Of a stretch of 17,804 nt of DNA, positions 1-6,954 are shown piece after piece. The stretch is from Schlegelella_A sp035995885 (lineage in GTDB: Bacteria > Pseudomonadota > Gammaproteobacteria > Burkholderiales > Burkholderiaceae_C). How positions within the stretch are numbered: the stretch's first letter is position 1; each line of letters starts with the position of its first letter. The notes beneath the pieces are model-generated. The model was not told the DNA's origin. It was given only the letters and a program-made list of their open reading frames with translations, and searched no databases. The stretch spans positions 1 through 17,804 of the forward strand of contig DASYKC010000039.1 in NCBI GenBank assembly GCA_035995885.1. Reading direction: 5' to 3'. The translations under genes and the position numbers were made by a program.

Positions 1-2
1 CG

Positions 3-38
3 CAGGAACCCTCGAAGCTGCAGTCATGGCTGCGCTGA
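3..38 (+). CDS. Possible 3' end of an upstream gene (partial)
   Basis: The third frame is open from the left edge and reads QEPSKLQSWLR before a TGA at 36-38. It would overlap the ATG of the next glycosyltransferase by 13 bases, like the tight overlaps elsewhere in this locus. Eleven residues are too few to assign a family. Frame 1 is also open up to a TGA at 58-60 but reads a less natural Ser/Arg/Cys-rich peptide. This entry only marks that a gene may end here. Confidence 0.25.
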   Translation, partial: QEPSKLQSWLR

Positions 39-919
39 ACCCACGTCATCGCGATCCTGAGATCGCCGCCTTCCCGCAGCGCGCTGCGCGCGAAGGCGCG
101 GCAGAAGCGCCGCTCGTCTCCGTCATCACGCCGGTCTACAACGGCAGCCGCTATCTCGACGAGCTGATCCTCAGCGTCGAGCGTCAGACGCACCCGCGGA
201 TCGAGCACATCGTCATCGACGACGGCTCCAGCGACGATGGCGCCACCGTCGCGGTGCTCGCCCGCTATCCGCACCTGCGCTGGTGGAGCCGTCCGAATCG
301 AGGGCAGTACGCCACGCTGAACGAAGGCCTGCAGGCGGCCCGCGGCGACTGGGTCTGCGTGATCTCGGCCGACGACGTGCTCGCGTCGCCATCGGCCCTC
401 GCCGACCTGATCGCACAGACGCAGGGCAGCGATCAGCCGGACGCCGTCTATGGCCGGACAGCGCTGATGGACAGCTCGGGCCGGCCGGTCCAGGGCCAGC
501 ACGGTCGCCCGGATGAATCTGCACCGAGGTGGCTCAACTATCATTTCCTCGTCATCCACCATTGCTCGATGATTGTCGCGCGGGGCTTCATCGAGAAGCA
601 TCGGCTGATGTTCGACACCTCACTCAAATTCACCGGCGACTGGGACTGGATCATCCGCATCCTGAAGGCGGGTCGGACGCGCCACGTCGATGCGATCATC
701 TCCAAGTACCGAGTGCATGAGCAGCAGACGCGGCAGACGACGAAAGGCAAAGATCTGGTCGCGGAGGACCGGCTCGTGCTCGCTCGCCACGGCTCCAGCG
801 CCATCGTCAACGTGCTCATCGTCAACTACTTCCGCTTTCGCAAGCTGGTCTCCATCCTTTCCGCCGAAGGGGGCTCGGGCGGCGTTCGCGCACTGAAGCG
901 GTTTTTGCGAAGAAGGTGA
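26..919 (+). CDS. Family 2 glycosyltransferase (GT-A fold)
   Basis: Predicted cytoplasmic glycosyltransferase that adds a sugar from a nucleotide donor to the growing polysaccharide repeat. The GT2 fold is clear: the opening strand VSVITPVYNG at residues 31-40, the nucleotide-binding IDDGSSDD near 64-71, a DXD-like SADD near 114-117, and a late acidic/aromatic motif GDWDWIIR near 204-211, where the catalytic base usually sits. The roughly 30 residues before the fold are Ala/Arg-rich and unconserved in look. The ATG at 26 lacks a good ribosome binding site and its frame is open to the left edge, so the true start could lie upstream or at a later codon. The stop overlaps the GTG of the next reading frame. 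Donor and acceptor sugars cannot be read from sequence; the family is certain, the specificity is not. Confidence 0.88.
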   Translation: MAALNPRHRDPEIAAFPQRAAREGAAEAPLVSVITPVYNGSRYLDELILSVERQTHPRIEHIVIDDGSSDDGATVAVLARYPHLRWWSRPNRGQYATLNEGLQAARGDWVCVISADDVLASPSALADLIAQTQGSDQPDAVYGRTALMDSSGRPVQGQHGRPDESAPRWLNYHFLVIHHCSMIVARGFIEKHRLMFDTSLKFTGDWDWIIRILKAGRTRHVDAIISKYRVHEQQTRQTTKGKDLVAEDRLVLARHGSSAIVNVLIVNYFRFRKLVSILSAEGGSGGVRALKRFLRRR

Positions 920-927
920 CGCACGAC

Positions 928-1785
928 ATGGAACGGATCCTGGTCCTCGGTTGCTCCGGCATGCTCGGAAATGCGGTGTATCGCCTGCTTTCGAGCCAAT
1001 CCGACCACACCGTGTTCGGCACCGTGCGGTCGTCGGGTTCCGTGGCCGACGCCGCACTCGAGAATGCCGAAGGCCTGATCGTCGGCGTCGATGCCGGCGA
1101 TTTCGACAGCATCGTCGGCGCGTTCGCGAAGGCTCGCCCGTCGCTGGTCGTCAACTGCATCGGCCTGGTGAAGCAGCTCGCCACAAGCAAGGACCCGTTG
1201 GCGGTCCTGCCGATCAACAGCCTTCTCCCGCACCGTCTTGCGCGCCTCTGCGATGTTTCCGGGGCTCGTCTGATCCACGTCAGCACGGATTGCGTGTTCT
1301 CGGGCCGGACCGGCAACTACCGGGAGAGCGACTTCGCCGATGCCGACGATCTCTACGGCAGGAGCAAGTATCTCGGTGAAGTGGCGCAGAGCCATGCCCT
1401 GACGATCCGGACCTCGATCATCGGCCACGAGCACCAGACGTCGCACGGGTTGGTGGAGTGGTTCCTGTCACAGCCCGGGCCGGTGCGGGGCTTCACCCGA
1501 GCGGTCTTCTCGGGGCTGCCGACGGTGACGCTGGCCGAGGTCATCCGCGATCGGATCCTTCCCGATGCGGGCCTGAACGGCGTCTACCATGTCTCGTCGG
1601 AGCCGATCAGCAAATACGATCTCTTGAAGATCGTCGCCGAGATCTACGAGCGCTCCACCGTCATCGTGCCCGACGAAGACCTTGTCATCGACCGTTCGCT
1701 GGACTCCAGCCGCTTCCGGGAGCGCACCGGCTACCGAGCACCCGCGTGGTCCGATCTGGTTCGCCGGATGCGCGCCTTCAGCTAG
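928..1785 (+). CDS. RmlD-type NDP-4-keto-sugar reductase (short-chain dehydrogenase)
   Basis: Predicted NAD(P)H-dependent reductase acting on the C4 keto group of a nucleotide-linked 6-deoxy sugar. It has the Rossmann motif GCSGMLG at residues 8-14, an RmlD-like STDCVFSG stretch near 119-126, and the catalytic pair Y143 and K147 in YGRSK. At 285 residues it is the length of RmlD and has no C-terminal cupin domain, unlike the WbjC/CapF reductase of L-fucosamine synthesis. The next genes are a CapE/WbjB-type dehydratase and a WbjD-type 2-epimerase, so the likely substrate is a UDP-HexNAc-4-ulose rather than dTDP-4-keto-rhamnose. This matches V. cholerae WbvR, an RmlD homologue in UDP-L-QuiNAc synthesis. 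I prefer the ATG at 928 because AGAAGG at 911-916 lies 11 bases upstream; a GTG at 916 is the alternative and adds four residues. Confidence 0.87.
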   Translation: MERILVLGCSGMLGNAVYRLLSSQSDHTVFGTVRSSGSVADAALENAEGLIVGVDAGDFDSIVGAFAKARPSLVVNCIGLVKQLATSKDPLAVLPINSLLPHRLARLCDVSGARLIHVSTDCVFSGRTGNYRESDFADADDLYGRSKYLGEVAQSHALTIRTSIIGHEHQTSHGLVEWFLSQPGPVRGFTRAVFSGLPTVTLAEVIRDRILPDAGLNGVYHVSSEPISKYDLLKIVAEIYERSTVIVPDEDLVIDRSLDSSRFRERTGYRAPAWSDLVRRMRAFS

Positions 1786-1805
1786 CCAACGTCAGCAGAG
1801 GCTCC

Positions 1806-2819
1806 ATGTTCAAAGACAAGACCCTTCTCATCACCGGCGGGACCGGTTCGTTCGGGCACGCCGTGCTGAACCGCTTCCTCCATTCCGAGTTCGCCGAGAT
1901 CCGCATCTTCAGCCGCGACGAGAAGAAGCAGGAAGACATGCGAATCGCGACGAAGAACGAGAAGGTGAAGTTCTACATCGGCGATGTGCGCGAGTACGGC
2001 AGCGTCCACGAGGCGATGGGCGGCGTCGACTACGTCTTCCACGCCGCGGCGCTCAAGCAGGTGCCTTCCTGCGAGTTCTATCCGATGGAGGCCGTGCGCA
2101 CGAACGTGCTCGGCGCGGAGAACGTGATGAAAGCGGCGATCGCGTGCGCCGTGAAGCGGTGCGTCGTGCTGAGCACCGACAAGGCGGTGTACCCCATCAA
2201 TGCCATGGGCCTGTCGAAGGCCATGATGGAGAAGGTCATGGTCGCCAAATCGCGACTGTGCGATCCGTCGAAGACGGTGCTTTGCGCCACGCGCTACGGC
2301 AACGTCATGGCGTCGCGCGGTTCCGTCATTCCTCTGTTCATCGACCAGCTTAGGCGGGGCGTCCCGCTGACTCTCACCGATCCGGGCATGACCCGCTTCC
2401 TCATGTCGCTGGAGGAGTCGGTCGATCTCGTCCTCTCCGCCTTCGCCAACGCGCAGTCGGGCGACATCTTCGTCCAGAAGGCGCCGGCCTCGACGATCAG
2501 CGACCTGGCGAAGGCATTGCACGAGCTCTTCGAGAACGACATCCCCGACCGCGTGATCGGCACGCGCCACGGCGAGAAGCTCTACGAAACGCTGGTGTCG
2601 CGGGAAGAGATGGCGCGCGCCGAGGAGCTGGAGAACTTCTTCCGCATCCCCGCCGACTCCCGCGACCTCAACTACGAAAAGTTCTTCGTCGAAGGCGAGC
2701 CGCAGATCTCGGTCTCCGATGACTACACCTCGCACAACACGCGGCGGCTCGGCGTGACCGAGGTCAAGGACGTCCTCATGAGCCTGGCCATCGTGCGCGA
2801 CGCCGTCGACCATGCTTAA
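1806..2819 (+). CDS. UDP-GlcNAc 4,6-dehydratase/5-epimerase, CapE/WbjB/FnlA type
   Basis: Predicted first enzyme of an L-configured 2-acetamido-2,6-dideoxyhexose pathway: it removes water from UDP-GlcNAc across C4-C6 and epimerises C5. The NADP-binding TGGTGSFG is at residues 10-17. ALKQVPSCEFYPMEAV near 82-97 is a family hallmark. The active-site stretch STDKAVYPINAMGLSK (123-138) carries K126 and M134, the usual catalytic Tyr being replaced by Met as in the S. aureus CapE group. Its 337 residues fit CapE-like cytoplasmic enzymes and exclude the long membrane-anchored CapD/WbpM type. The start at 1806 is supported by AGAGG at 1797-1801. The 3' end overlaps the start of the next gene by eight bases, so translation is probably coupled. 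UDP-GlcNAc is the family's usual substrate; the final product depends on the neighbouring reductase and epimerase. Confidence 0.92.
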   Translation: MFKDKTLLITGGTGSFGHAVLNRFLHSEFAEIRIFSRDEKKQEDMRIATKNEKVKFYIGDVREYGSVHEAMGGVDYVFHAAALKQVPSCEFYPMEAVRTNVLGAENVMKAAIACAVKRCVVLSTDKAVYPINAMGLSKAMMEKVMVAKSRLCDPSKTVLCATRYGNVMASRGSVIPLFIDQLRRGVPLTLTDPGMTRFLMSLEESVDLVLSAFANAQSGDIFVQKAPASTISDLAKALHELFENDIPDRVIGTRHGEKLYETLVSREEMARAEELENFFRIPADSRDLNYEKFFVEGEPQISVSDDYTSHNTRRLGVTEVKDVLMSLAIVRDAVDHA

Positions 2820-3933
2820 GGTCATGACGATCGTCGGGACCCGGCCGGAGATCATCCGACTGTCCTGCACGATTCCCAAGCTCGACCGACACTTCCGGCA
2901 CGTCCTCGTCCACACGGGCCAGAACTACGACTACGAGCTGAACGAGATCTTCTTCAAGGAGCTCGGCATCCGGGCTCCGGATGTTTTCCTGAACGCCGCC
3001 AGGGACACCGCCGCGCAGACGATCGGCCAGGTCATCCAGGCGGCGGACGCCGCGATGGAGGAGCATCGCCCAGACGCGGTGCTGCTGCTCGGCGACACCA
3101 ACAGCGCGCTGGCGTGCATTGCCGCGAAGCGGAGGAAGATTCCCATCTTCCACATGGAGGCCGGCAACCGTTGCTTCGACCTGCGCGTCCCGGAGGAGAT
3201 CAATCGCAAGATCGTCGACCACACGTCGGACATCAACCTGACCTACAGCGACATCGCGCGCAGCTACCTGCTGCGCGAGGGCCTGCCCCCGGACCAGATC
3301 ATCCGCACCGGAAGCCCGATGACCGAGGTCATCAACCACTACCGCAGCGCCTTCGCCAAGTCGACCGTGCTGAAGCGCCTGAAGCTGGAACGAGGCGGCT
3401 ATTTCGTCGTCAGTGTCCATCGCGAGGAAAACGTCGATGCACCGGCGAACCTGGCGCGGTTTTCCTCGGCGCTCGTTCGCATCGCCGAGACCCATGCATT
3501 GCCGGTCGTGGTGTCGACCCATCCGCGCACCCGGCAACGCCTGGAGAACCTGCAGCCCGCCGGGCATGAGCTGGTGTCCTTCCACAAGCCGTTCGGCTAC
3601 CTCGACTACCTCAAGCTGCAGACCGAGGCGCGGGTCGTCCTGTCCGACAGCGGAACCATCACCGAGGAGGCGTCGATCCTCAATTTTCCGGCCCTCAACC
3701 TGCGCGACGTGAACGAGCGCCCGGAGGGCTTCGAAGAGGGCACGGTGATGATGGTCGGCATGGACACCGACCGCATCCTGCAGGGCATCGACATCCTGGC
3801 CAGCCAGCCGCGCGGCGAAGACCGTCTGCTCCGCATCGTCGAAGACTACAAGCCCGAAAACGTTTCCGACAAGATCGTCCGGATCATCCTGAGCTACACG
3901 GATTTCGTGAATCGCAGAGTCTGGTCGAAGTAG
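2812..3933 (+). CDS. wecB: Non-hydrolysing UDP-HexNAc 2-epimerase, WecB family, WbjD/CapG-like
   Basis: Predicted cytoplasmic 2-epimerase that inverts C2 of a UDP-N-acetylhexosamine. Family marks are GTRPEIIR near the start (residues 9-16), HTGQNYD near 35-41, LLLGDTNSALA around 91-101, HMEAGNRCFD followed by RVPEEINRKIVDH around 113-138, and a C-terminal SDSGTITEEASI then NERPEGFEEGT. The HMEAGNRCFD and RVPEE wording resembles the WbjD/CapG/FnlC group that finishes L-FucNAc or L-QuiNAc synthesis, more than enterobacterial WecB, which makes UDP-ManNAc. The 373-residue length is normal. It starts inside the end of the dehydratase gene, with no separate ribosome binding site evident. The symbol marks the protein family only; I infer that the substrate is the product of the two preceding enzymes. 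Confidence 0.92.
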   Translation: MLKVMTIVGTRPEIIRLSCTIPKLDRHFRHVLVHTGQNYDYELNEIFFKELGIRAPDVFLNAARDTAAQTIGQVIQAADAAMEEHRPDAVLLLGDTNSALACIAAKRRKIPIFHMEAGNRCFDLRVPEEINRKIVDHTSDINLTYSDIARSYLLREGLPPDQIIRTGSPMTEVINHYRSAFAKSTVLKRLKLERGGYFVVSVHREENVDAPANLARFSSALVRIAETHALPVVVSTHPRTRQRLENLQPAGHELVSFHKPFGYLDYLKLQTEARVVLSDSGTITEEASILNFPALNLRDVNERPEGFEEGTVMMVGMDTDRILQGIDILASQPRGEDRLLRIVEDYKPENVSDKIVRIILSYTDFVNRRVWSK

Positions 3934-3958
3934 GTCCTCGGCAACGGCGAGGTCGGCG

Positions 3959-4804
3959 ATGCCCCTTCTCAACCCGGCGACCGTGACGCCGACCTTTGCC
4001 GTCGTCATTCCGGCCTACCAATCGGCGGCCACCATCGAGGCGTGCCTTCAGTCCGTCGCGGCGCAGACGGTCCTGCCCGAGCAGGTCGTTGTCGTGGACG
4101 ACCATAGTCGGGACGGCACCGCGGCGATCGCGGAGGGGAGTCGCGGGCCGCTCGCGAGCCGCGGCATCGAGCTCCAGGTCATCCGCCAACCGGCGAACGG
4201 CGGGCCGTCGCGGGCCAGGAACGCCGGCATGGCGCAGACACGGACGAGTCACATCGCCTTCCTCGATGCGGACGACATCTGGCATCCGAACAAGCTGGAG
4301 GTCGTGCGACCGCACCTCGGCAGCGGCAATGACCCGGCTCTGCTGTACCACGCCTACACCGACGAATCCGTATTCAGCGTCGACACCGCGCAGCCGCCGG
4401 ACTATCGCGCCGTGCGGGTCCGGACCCGAGATCTCCTGGTGCGCAATTCGGCCCAGACCTCCTGCGTCGTCATCCGGCGCGACCGCGGAGTCCGTTTCGA
4501 GGAGACGCTCCGCTATTGCGAGGACTACGACCTCTGGCTCCGCATCGTCGAAGCCCGTCCGGTCGTCAGGCTCATCGGTCCGGCCCTGACGCGGCTGGGC
4601 CGCCCCCAGTTGACGCAAGGCGGGCTCAGCGGCAACCGGCATCGGATGCGCGCCGGCGAAATGGCGGCGTACCTCCGGTTCTGTTCGAGGCGATGGTTCC
4701 CGCGCTTCGCCTTGCTGCCCGCGCTGCTCGCTTTCTCGCTGCTCAAGCACGGCACATCGGGGTTGCGCCGGATCCGGCGCGCGACCGATGCGCCGCCCGG
4801 ATGA
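3959..4804 (+). CDS. Family 2 glycosyltransferase
   Basis: Predicted GT-A transferase for polysaccharide assembly on the cytoplasmic face of the inner membrane. Visible motifs are FAVVIPAYQS near residues 13-22, VVVDDHSRDGT near 44-54, the nucleotide-sugar and metal motif FLDADDIW at 101-108, and EDYDLWLR at 188-195. The last 40 residues contain a hydrophobic, Leu-rich segment flanked by arginines, which could dock the protein at the membrane. The start is supported by GAGG at 3949-3952, six bases before the ATG. The stop overlaps the next start as ATGA at 4801-4804, so the two transferases are probably made together. Sugar specificity cannot be assigned. Confidence 0.9.
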   Translation: MPLLNPATVTPTFAVVIPAYQSAATIEACLQSVAAQTVLPEQVVVVDDHSRDGTAAIAEGSRGPLASRGIELQVIRQPANGGPSRARNAGMAQTRTSHIAFLDADDIWHPNKLEVVRPHLGSGNDPALLYHAYTDESVFSVDTAQPPDYRAVRVRTRDLLVRNSAQTSCVVIRRDRGVRFEETLRYCEDYDLWLRIVEARPVVRLIGPALTRLGRPQLTQGGLSGNRHRMRAGEMAAYLRFCSRRWFPRFALLPALLAFSLLKHGTSGLRRIRRATDAPPG

Positions 4805-5742
4805 CCCAGCCGACCACGGACGGCGCGCCACCCGCCGAACCCGAACCCGCGCGCGCGGTCGTCGTCCTGCTGGCGACTCGCAACGGCTGCCGCTGGATCG
4901 ACGAGCAGATCGACAGCATCTATGCCCAGGTCGGCGTCGACGTCGCCGTCGTCGCCAGCGATGACGGCTCGACCGACGACACCCGCGAGCGACTGCGTGC
5001 ATGGTCTGGGAAGCGGCCGCTGCACGTCCTGGACGACGCGGCTGGGCGGCTCGGCAGCGCCAACCGGAACTTCCTGCGCCTGATCCGCGACGCGCCGATC
5101 GGCGACGCGACGCACGTCGCCCTGGCGGATCAGGACGACATCTGGTCCGACGACAAGTGCCTGCGCGCCTGCGAGACGCTCGACGACCACCGCGCCGACG
5201 TGTATTCGAGCGACGTCATCGCCTTCTGGCCGGACGGCCGGCAGGTCTACATCCGCAAGTCGCATGGCCTGCGCGGACACGACCATCTGTTCGAATCTGC
5301 AGGGCCCGGCTGCACCTTCGTCTTTCGTCGCGAGACCTTCGAGCGATTGAGGGCCTGGGTGCTCCTGAATTTCACCGCCCTCCAGGACGTCAAGGTCCAC
5401 GACTGGCTGATCTACGCGTACGCGCGGACCCAGGGCTGGCGCTGGATCATCGATGCGCGAGCGACCGTGCTCTACAGGCAACACGGCGCGAACGAATTGG
5501 GTGCGAACTCCGGCCTCCGCCCGGGGCTGACGCGCGTCCGGAACGTCCTGACAGGCAGGTATCGCCACGACGTCCTGTGCGTCGCCGCGGCCGTCGGCGA
5601 CCGCAGCTGGGTGACGCCGGCTCTGGCCCGCCTCGACCTGCGCGACCGACTGCGCCTGGCCGCAAGCTCGGGAGAGCTGCGCCGACGGCGACGCGACCAG
5701 CTCCTCATGGCGCTGTTCCTGCTGACGATGCGCCGGACATGA
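4801..5742 (+). CDS. Family 2 glycosyltransferase, rhamnosyltransferase-like
   Basis: Predicted 313-residue glycosyltransferase. After a Pro/Glu-rich leader of about 17 residues the fold begins with VVVLLATRNG (20-29), followed by VASDDGSTDDT (51-61) and ADQDDIWSDDK (109-119). That last motif is common in O-antigen rhamnosyltransferases and similar enzymes. A later AGPGCTFVF segment, an HDWLIYAYA motif (200-208) and RQHGANELGANSG (226-238) are also typical of this subgroup. The frame is open further upstream to 4516, but that part lies inside the previous gene, and the ATG at 4801 gives the ATGA overlap usual for coupled genes. The acceptor and sugar are unknown; a 6-deoxy sugar donor such as the L-HexNAc made by this locus is plausible but unproven. 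Confidence 0.9.
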   Translation: MTQPTTDGAPPAEPEPARAVVVLLATRNGCRWIDEQIDSIYAQVGVDVAVVASDDGSTDDTRERLRAWSGKRPLHVLDDAAGRLGSANRNFLRLIRDAPIGDATHVALADQDDIWSDDKCLRACETLDDHRADVYSSDVIAFWPDGRQVYIRKSHGLRGHDHLFESAGPGCTFVFRRETFERLRAWVLLNFTALQDVKVHDWLIYAYARTQGWRWIIDARATVLYRQHGANELGANSGLRPGLTRVRNVLTGRYRHDVLCVAAAVGDRSWVTPALARLDLRDRLRLAASSGELRRRRRDQLLMALFLLTMRRT

Positions 5743-5769
5743 CGGCGTCGCGCCACGTCTGACGCCAAG

Positions 5770-5788
5770 CCGGCCCATCAGCGGCCGG
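5770..5788 (+). terminator. Weak hairpin after the glycosyltransferase genes
   Basis: CCGGCC at 5770-5775 pairs with GGCCGG at 5783-5788 around a seven-base loop. No T-run follows, so it would be a poor intrinsic terminator, and such hairpins are common by chance at this GC content. It lies in the longest gap of the window (5743-5852), which otherwise shows no ORF and no clear promoter. Confidence 0.2.
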
Positions 5789-5852
5789 AGCCCGCCTCGA
5801 GGGTGCGAGAATTCGGCGCCGCTCGCGCCAGCCCTGGGGACCACCGCCGTCC

Positions 5853-6941
5853 ATGTCATTTCTCGTACTCTGCTTCACGACGTCCCTGGTCGTCACGTTC
5901 CTTGTGATCCGATCGGGGGAGAAGCATTTCCACGTTTCCGCTGACCATGACATCTCGGGACCGCAGAAGTTTCATTCCGAGCCCGTGCCGCGGATCGGCG
6001 GCGTCGCGGTCTTCATCGCCGTCCTCGCGGGCGCGTTCATGGCGGTCTACACCGGACAACGTTACGCCACCGACATCTGGCTTCTGCTGGCAGCGAGCCT
6101 TCCCACATTCGGGTTCGGTCTTGCCGAAGATCTGACGAAGGGTGTCTCGCCGCGACGACGACTGTTCTTCACCGGGGTGTCTGCGGCCCTGGGCGTTTGG
6201 CTGCTCGATGCGGTGATCCGCAGGACCGCGATCCCCGGCATCGACCATCTCATCGTCCTGGCTCCGTTCGCGATGGCGCTGACGGTCTTCGCCGTCACGG
6301 GTGTCGCCAACGCGGTCAATATCATCGACGGCTTCAACGGCCTGGCCGCGATGTGCGTGCTGATGATGCTGCTCGCGATCGCCTACGTCGCGTTCCAGGT
6401 CGGCGACGAATTCATCCTGACCGCGGCGCTGATCTCGATCGGCGCGGTGCTCGGCTTTTTCATCTGGAACTTTCCGGCGGGGCTGATCTTCCTTGGCGAC
6501 GGCGGCGCCTATTTCCTCGGCTTCCTGCTCGCCGAGCTCAGCGTTCTCCTGCTGCGTCGCAACGCGCAGGTGTCGCCGATGTTTCCGCTTCTTCTGTGCG
6601 CCTATCCGATCTTCGAGACGGTCTTCTCGATCTACCGCAAGAAGATCCTGCGCGGATCCTCGCCCGGCCAGCCCGACGGCGTCCATCTGCACATGCTCGT
6701 CTACAAGCGGCTGATGCGGTGGGGCCAGAGTCCGCGCGACCGTCGCAAGACGACGCGCAATTCCATGACCTCGCCGTATCTCTGGCTGCTCTGTCTGCTG
6801 TCGGTCATTCCCGCCGTCCTGTGGTGGCGCAACACCGCCCTGCTCACTGCGTTCCTGATCCTTTTCATGCTGTCGTACGTGCTCCTCTACTGGAGCATCG
6901 TCCGGTTCCGTACTCCACGCTGGCTCGTCTTTCGGCGCTGA
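5853..6941 (+). CDS. Polyprenyl-phosphate sugar-1-phosphate transferase, WecA/WbpL (GT4, MraY-like) family
   Basis: Predicted polytopic inner-membrane enzyme that moves a HexNAc-1-phosphate from its UDP carrier to undecaprenyl phosphate, the first step of O-antigen or capsule repeat assembly. The 362-residue protein is mostly hydrophobic with about ten membrane segments. Family motifs are RIGG near 47-50, EDLTKGVSPRRRL near 92-104 (Mg-binding region), NAVNIIDGFNGLA at 153-165, FLGDGGAYFLGF at 213-224 and the cytoplasmic HLHMLVYKR at 278-286, the HxxxxxxKR-like loop of this superfamily. The usual first Asp of the DD pair is Glu, which I believe also occurs in relatives. The start at 5853 has only a distant GGGGA upstream. 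It may accept UDP-GlcNAc, UDP-GalNAc or a 6-deoxy HexNAc; WbpL-like enzymes accept 6-deoxy sugars, so the locus product is a candidate. lysS begins 13 bases downstream. Confidence 0.9.
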   Translation: MSFLVLCFTTSLVVTFLVIRSGEKHFHVSADHDISGPQKFHSEPVPRIGGVAVFIAVLAGAFMAVYTGQRYATDIWLLLAASLPTFGFGLAEDLTKGVSPRRRLFFTGVSAALGVWLLDAVIRRTAIPGIDHLIVLAPFAMALTVFAVTGVANAVNIIDGFNGLAAMCVLMMLLAIAYVAFQVGDEFILTAALISIGAVLGFFIWNFPAGLIFLGDGGAYFLGFLLAELSVLLLRRNAQVSPMFPLLLCAYPIFETVFSIYRKKILRGSSPGQPDGVHLHMLVYKRLMRWGQSPRDRRKTTRNSMTSPYLWLLCLLSVIPAVLWWRNTALLTAFLILFMLSYVLLYWSIVRFRTPRWLVFRR

Positions 6942-6954
6942 CGAACCCTCTCGA

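Noticed and set aside
928..1785. Reading the reductase as RmlD of dTDP-L-rhamnose synthesis
   Set aside because: No rmlA, rmlB or rmlC is present, while a UDP-GlcNAc dehydratase and 2-epimerase follow directly. It stays possible if rml genes lie just left of the window.
1782..4008. Long minus-strand frames (377 and 410 codons) opposite the dehydratase and epimerase
   Set aside because: Both are antisense to clear enzymes and have the Asp/Val/His/Arg-rich composition of shadow frames, with no motif or ribosome binding site.
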